Positions 58,454 through 64,000 of a DNA stretch of 64,000 nt are shown in pieces; the stretch's first letter is position 1; every line of letters begins with the position of its first letter. The stretch spans positions 558,001-622,000 of the forward strand of contig CAJFCJ010000014.1 in NCBI GenBank assembly GCA_904063045.1, given 5' to 3'. The notes under the pieces are model-generated. The model was not told where the DNA came from. It saw nothing but the letters and a program-made list of their open reading frames with translations, and ran no database searches. Made by a program: the position numbers and the translations under genes. This stretch comes from Dimorphilus gyrociliatus. Its lineage: Eukaryota; Annelida; Polychaeta; Dinophilidae.

Positions 58454-60191
58454 ACTATAATTCTTAAGAGCAACGTAAAAGCTAAACTAAAAATAATAAA
58501 CTAAAAGAATCGGCGTTTAAAGACGTATTTGTAGGACGGAAAGTGGATTTATAATCGGACGGAATGAAAACAAGTCCATGCAGGCGCGAATATTAGGCCT
58601 ACGAAAGAGATTATAAACATAGAACAACTAAGAAGATTGAACAACTCGTTTATTTGTTCACGTTACAAATATTTGAATATTCATTTAATTTCTAATTAAT
58701 TATATATAACTAATCTATGAATAAATTTTCGTTCTACTAAACAAATATGAAAGAAGAAAGAAAGCGTTGCTCTATTTCTTCATATTATTATTCTTCCCTT
58801 TTTACTTCTTACTGTCATAGTCATAATGAACTTATTGAATTAGTTTGGAAATGAATTTACAATAATTAACCACTGAATATTTGTTATACGAAGGGAAAAT
58901 CATATTTCATAAATGGTAAAATATGATGAATTATACGAAAATGATAGTATTTCCATACAAAATATGAATGAAAAGATATAATTTAGGTTATTGCGGAGAA
59001 ATATACTAACGATACCAAGAAACATGAATAAAATATCAATTTCCCCCTCCTACTATAGAATATAACTCAAAAAGGTGTCTGAATTGAGGATTCTTGCACA
59101 AAAGATCAGTAAATGATAGGATATGAGTATAGATTTTTTTATATTCAAGAAAGAGGATGGTTGAATCGGTACAAAAACTTTTAGTTCCGTTTTTTTTCTC
59201 TCCTTTTTTTACTTTGGCTATAAAATAGATTCTGAATCTCGCCTAACATAACAAAAATTACCATTTTTTATTCATTTATGTCGTTTTCTGTATTTCTATT
59301 CAAGAGGAACGAGATTTTTATCATAAAATCACTCTTGGTGGGTGATATCGAATTATAAACTAGGTGTCGTTTGTATAGAAATTTCTCCCCTCTTTCTTTT
59401 TCCTTCACTCCACCCACCCCCCGTAAAATGTTTTTATGTATAAGAGATGAATTGAACAAGCCTCTTGAACATAGTTTATCTTTTATAGCTATATACATAA
59501 GGAAACAATTAAACACTCTTTTATACTGCTAAATACGCTTAAGTAAATGGATGGTAAACTATATTATATAAGAAAAGTTCCTATGAATCAACTAGATGGC
59601 TCTGTACACCCAGCTTAAAAGAGATAATTTTATAATAAAATGATTTCTATTAATACATAAAAGGCGTATACAGTATAATTAAATATCATTAACAGATAGA
59701 GAGAAAGATTTAAGTAGAGAAAGAGAGAGAGAGAGAGAGAGAGATGATACAGTGTTGCATCTGCAAAATATTAATGCTAAAAAGATATTACTAAACAAAC
59801 AAAGTATTGAAAAAACAAATAAAAGACATCTGGAATTATCAGCGTATTCCTTTTAATTATAACTTTATTAAACGTATACAAAACAATTTCTATAGATTGA
59901 ATGTAAGTTAAAGTTTAACTTCTTATATCATAATTTTGAATTTCCGACAACATATATTTAGGAATTCATTAATTACAACTGCAAGCAAATAATCCATTAA
60001 ATCAATTTATTTTTAAGTAGATTATAAAGGATTATTGAAATTAGAAGTATTTCTTTTTTCAAGTATAAAAAAGTAGAAAGAGTAACACATGGTTAAAGTA
60101 TAAAGAAAAACTAATTGTAAAAAAACAGTTAATTTAAAAATATACCAGTTTGCACTGTGTTAAAACTGTTATAAGTTTTTAACAAATGATC
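58454..60191. other. Gene-free AT-rich region
   Basis: About 1.7 kb between the CCDC177-like start and the NFKBIL1 stop (both -). It contains a GA microsatellite at 59721-59744 and a C-rich patch at about 59408-59422. It should hold the CCDC177-like promoter and the NFKBIL1 3' flank. No coding signal seen. Confidence 0.5.
59721..59744 (+). repeat. GA dinucleotide microsatellite
   Basis: An uninterrupted run of about eleven GA units within a wider purine-rich stretch. Confidence 0.9.
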
Positions 60192-61761
60192 CTAGTCATC
60201 AGATATTGTCTCGGCCAATGAATTCAATTGTTGAGATAGTTCTTGTACCTTTGAAATTATATTTAATTTTTCTTCTTCCTTCCATCTTCCATTACATCTT
60301 TGTTTGAATCTAAAAACACAAACAACGACTTTTTAATTTTATATAATTTAATAGAATATAACTATTGTACCTATCCGGATGCCATCGGACCTGTTGTATT
60401 CTGATATGTTTCTTTTTACTTCCAAATTTTTTATCACAGAGTAAAAATGTCTTTAGTAATTCTATATTCTTTGTCAAAAATCCTAGTGGCCATGGAATTT
60501 CTTCCAATAAAATAGGTTTTTTTGACGAAGCTGAAAATAACTTTGAACAAGATAATTCGTATTTTAGTTTTTTCATAACTAAATTAGCTTCGCTTAAGCT
60601 TTCTTTTTCAGATTCAACCCATTTTAAGGTTTTAAACTTTCTTTCTTTTGGTTTGTTATCTTTGTCTTCTTTACTTGATTTCTTATAAAATTGAAATTTT
60701 TTACTTCTTTTTTTCTTTTCATATTGTTTATAGACGTCGTTGAACCAATCGCCATTTGGTTCCCTATTATCCATTTCTGGGAAGAATGAATAAGCTACGA
60801 TTACCCTATATAAAAGGTTTCTAAAGGGTTCTTATACCTTCTCGATCTGAATATCTACCCATTTCTGCCGCTATATCATCGTCGATTGCTGAATTAAGCT
60901 TTTCTGACCATCTTCTCTCTTGCTCACCATCACTTACTTTTTCTCTGTCAGAGTCATAGTAGTCATCGAAATAGTATTCATCGTCATCATCGTCATCATC
61001 ATCATCGTCGTCGTCGTCATCATCGTCATTAAATTCATCACTAAAATCGTTTCCGTCTTTTGTCTCTTCTTTATTATACTCTTTCTCAGCCATGAAAGAG
61101 CTGTAATCCTTGTTTTTGAAACATATTATATAGAATGCACTGTATATATTAGAATATTTAAAATATCTATCTACTTTAAGTTTACGAATAATTGATTCTT
61201 GAAAGAAACCAACTCTGGGATCCTCCATACTATCCAAATTGGAAGAACTTTGAAATATGTTTAAAAATAATAATCCTATTTCTGTGGAAACAACACAAAA
61301 TAGAAAAAGGGATATTATGTAGTCTTAATGAACATTTATGGTTTTACTAGTAGAAATATTCTATTACTCTTAGTATTTCCACATTGAGCCAAGCAACTAA
61401 AGACGTCTTCTCCTTTGTCATTTGACTGCATAATGTTAGCACCTTTTTTAATCAAATATCTGTAAAAATGATCATAGTATATAGTCAATGAATATATTTT
61501 TAACATTTTGAATTAATTAGAAATATTATTTTAGATATAGTCATGGCTTTCTCATACTTGCCTTACAACTCTGACGCTTCCGCTTTTACAACCCAACAAG
61601 AACATGGAATCGCCAAATAGACTAGTATGATTTATATCTAATTTTTTCTTCTTTAACAGTTTCTTCAATTTTCCTTTCTTATCGTTAGAAATATACTTAA
61701 TAAGATGTTTTATTTTCCGATTAGAAATTTTTTTACGATCTTTTTCGGGTGTCGGAGTCAT
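60192..61761 (-). CDS. NFKBIL1: NF-kappa-B inhibitor-like protein 1
   Basis: NFKBIL1 is a nuclear ankyrin-repeat protein linked to splicing and NF-kappa-B control. About five exons. Exon 1 starts MTPTPEKDRKKISNRKIKHL, then LKKKKLDINHTSLFGDSMFLLGCKSGSVRVVRQ; with YLIKKGANIMQSNDKGEDVFSCLAQCGNTKS this makes two ankyrin repeats, as in the human protein. The middle region has a long Asp run, then REKVSDGEQERRWSEKLNSAIDDDIAAEMGRYSD, matching human EREWRQKLQGELEDEWQEVMGRFE. The following exon has NGDWFNDVYKQYEKKKRSK. The C-terminal signature IRIQQVRWHPDRY then FKQRCNGRW...ISKVQELSQQLNSLAETISDD matches human LRVQQVRWHPDRFLQRF...VTALSQALNRHAE. A short internal intron may interrupt 61130-61190. Confidence 0.88.
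60974..61026. repeat. Asp-codon trinucleotide repeat inside NFKBIL1
   Basis: The plus strand shows ATC/GTC-type triplets (mixed CAT and CGT) that read as a run of sixteen or more Asp codons (GAT/GAC) on the minus strand. The two codons are mixed, which indicates the run is maintained as protein sequence and is not a pure DNA microsatellite. Confidence 0.85.
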
Positions 61762-62125
61762 AGTTTCGATTAAGAATCCCAAGACGATTCACATCTTTTT
61801 AAGAGTGAGATCTAAAGAGCTTTTTTTTAAAAAAAATTGTACATATTCGAAGTTTATCAAATGTTTTTTTAATTTTAAACATAGCATATTATCGCTACGA
61901 ACAATTTCCGGTTAGGAGAATTTTGTATTTGAGAAAACGGGTAGCGCGAATTTTCGAAAAAGTAATAACTATATTTTTAATACTTGAATAAAGAATCCAT
62001 GGAATGCGAGAGTGTCTCTTATAATTATTAAAGTATAGATTTGTAATCGAATTGAGATTGTAATTGAAAAAAATTTGAACAATAATAATATAAAAGTCTA
62101 TATGAAATTGTACAGAGTGAAGCAT
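61762..62125. other. Short intergenic region
   Basis: AT-rich sequence between the NFKBIL1 start and the SNAPIN stop, both on the minus strand. It carries the NFKBIL1 promoter and the SNAPIN 3' UTR. No recognisable motif. Confidence 0.4.
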
Positions 62126-62775
62126 TCATTCAGATGTACTAGAACTTGTAGTGGGTTCAGGCGCTTCCTCAGTATTTCCAGCATCAGCTTTATCGTCTAC
62201 TACTATTGATTTTCGACTAGTTTCTTTCTGAATATTATAATGTAGTTTGCTTAATCTCTCCTAAGAAAAAGAGAAAAAAATTAGATATATTTATGTATTT
62301 GTATTAGATAGCTGATCGAAAGTATTCCTTATGGTGCAAACCTGGGCATTCTGTAAGATATTATTGACTATATTTATACGTCGACGTGTATTATTTAGTT
62401 TCTTAACATATGGGTTAAGATCAGCTGGAATGCCATGCGATTCAGATATTTTTTTCAAGTCTGCAAACAAAAAATATATTAACTTTGACAATTATGCATT
62501 CAATGTACTAACCGTCATTTAGTATTTCTATACTGTGTTGCAAATCAACTTGACTTTGTCTATAAATTTATTACAAAGTAACAATCTTAATTTGCGAAAA
62601 TTATGAACTGCTTAAAATATCGTTCCAACCTTACTGAACGAACACGATCGTCAACTTCCTGTACAGCTGGTGTAAGCAAGGATAATAAGCCTTCAGTAAC
62701 GGCCTCCTGAGTATCATATTCTCCTGCTATTCGACCGGTTCCCGGGGCTGATAGAGCTTCTTCCTCACTCGACAT
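62126..62775 (-). CDS. SNAPIN: SNAP-associated protein (snapin, BLOC-1/BORC subunit)
   Basis: Snapin is a small coiled-coil subunit of BLOC-1 and BORC, acting in lysosome-related organelle formation, lysosome positioning and synaptic vesicle priming. Four exons: MSSEEEALSAPGTGRIAGEY then AVTEGLLSLLTPAVQEVDDRVRSVR; QSQVDLQHSIEILND; DLKKISESHGIPADLNPYVKKLNNTRRRINIVNNILQNAQ; and ERLSKLHYNIQKETSRKSIVVD. LNPYVKKL-N-RRR-VNNILQNAQERL is almost identical to human snapin LDPYVKKLLNARRRVVLVNNILQNAQERL. I chose ATG 62775 although an in-frame ATG lies 22 codons upstream. The C-terminal tail (EEAPEPTTSSTSE) is longer and more acidic than in human. Stop TGA at 62126-62128. Confidence 0.93.
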
Positions 62776-63099
62776 TTGCCTATTGTTACACCTACAAGTG
62801 TTAACCGGTTGGACAGATGACCGGTCATTGATTATTTTCAAACACTTTAACTTTATAAATTTGGCTTTTTTCTACGCCCACATTTTGTAAAATGTCTTTT
62901 TTAAAGAACAATATTCGAAATTTAAAATAATGATAAAAATATATTTTCTCCTCATTACTGTAGGCTCACATTTGATAATTTATTAAATAACAGTGTTTTG
63001 ATGTAAAGGGTGATATCATGAGAACGAAATGCGTTATTTTTCCAACAACAAAAAATGAGAATTGTAATATAAAACATTGTCCTAGGAACTGGCAGTCAA
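62776..63099. other. Intergenic region between SNAPIN and HSPA5
   Basis: About 320 AT-rich bases holding the SNAPIN promoter and the HSPA5 3' UTR, both on the minus strand. Nothing else recognisable. Confidence 0.4.

Positions 63100-64000
<901 letters not shown>

Noticed and set aside
60920-61195. Plus-strand open frame rich in Val/Ile
   Set aside because: It is the antisense of the Asp-codon run in NFKBIL1.

Overview
This is nuclear DNA from an animal with a small, compact, AT-rich genome. Nearly every gene is split by GT-AG introns, mostly about 45-100 bases long, and genes sit close together on both strands. The gene set is bilaterian: radial spoke RSPH9, papilin, KDM5, snapin, BiP, DTD2, M1AP and an SLC18-type transporter. 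Lophotrochozoan-like content plus tiny introns would fit a miniaturised annelid of the Dimorphilus type, but that is an inference and cannot be proved from this window. I see no tRNA, rRNA, CRISPR array, provirus or transposon.

Layout. 1-9.4 kb: 5' part of an SLC18-like vesicular transporter (-), RSPH9 (-), ADAT3 (-), NDUFAF5 (+), an intronless C2H2 zinc-finger gene (+), gamma-tubulin (-). 9.5-15.6 kb: a doubtful small ORF, tail-anchored PDZ protein SYNJ2BP (+), a C19orf47-type SAM protein (-), and a membrane-anchored protein with two START-like regions (+). 17-25 kb: a very large papilin gene (+). 25-38 kb: DTD2 (-), a fatty-acid-binding-like protein (-), a divergent dehydrogenase-like gene (+), DUSP23 (+), a homologue of meiotic M1AP (+), an FKBPL-like TPR protein (+), and an ankyrin/ubiquitin-like protein (+). 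38.8-44.2 kb: histone H3K4 demethylase KDM5 (+). 44.2-46.6 kb: a gene-free stretch before an intronless bHLH gene (+). 47-51 kb: an unrecognised multi-exon gene with an acidic/basic N-half and Cys-rich C-half (-). 51.8-58.5 kb: a CCDC177-like coiled-coil gene (-) whose 2.8-kb intron holds two further ORFs on the same strand. 60-64 kb: NFKBIL1, SNAPIN and the 3' part of HSPA5/BiP (all -).

There are no operons; neighbours have unrelated jobs. Functional themes are cilia and microtubules (RSPH9, gamma-tubulin), tRNA quality control (ADAT3, DTD2), mitochondria (NDUFAF5, SYNJ2BP), vesicles (SLC18-like, SNAPIN), chromatin/transcription (KDM5, zinc finger, bHLH), extracellular matrix (papilin) and meiosis (M1AP). 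Most gene models were assembled by hand from exon pieces whose reading phase agrees across GT-AG junctions. Less certain joins are flagged in the entries.
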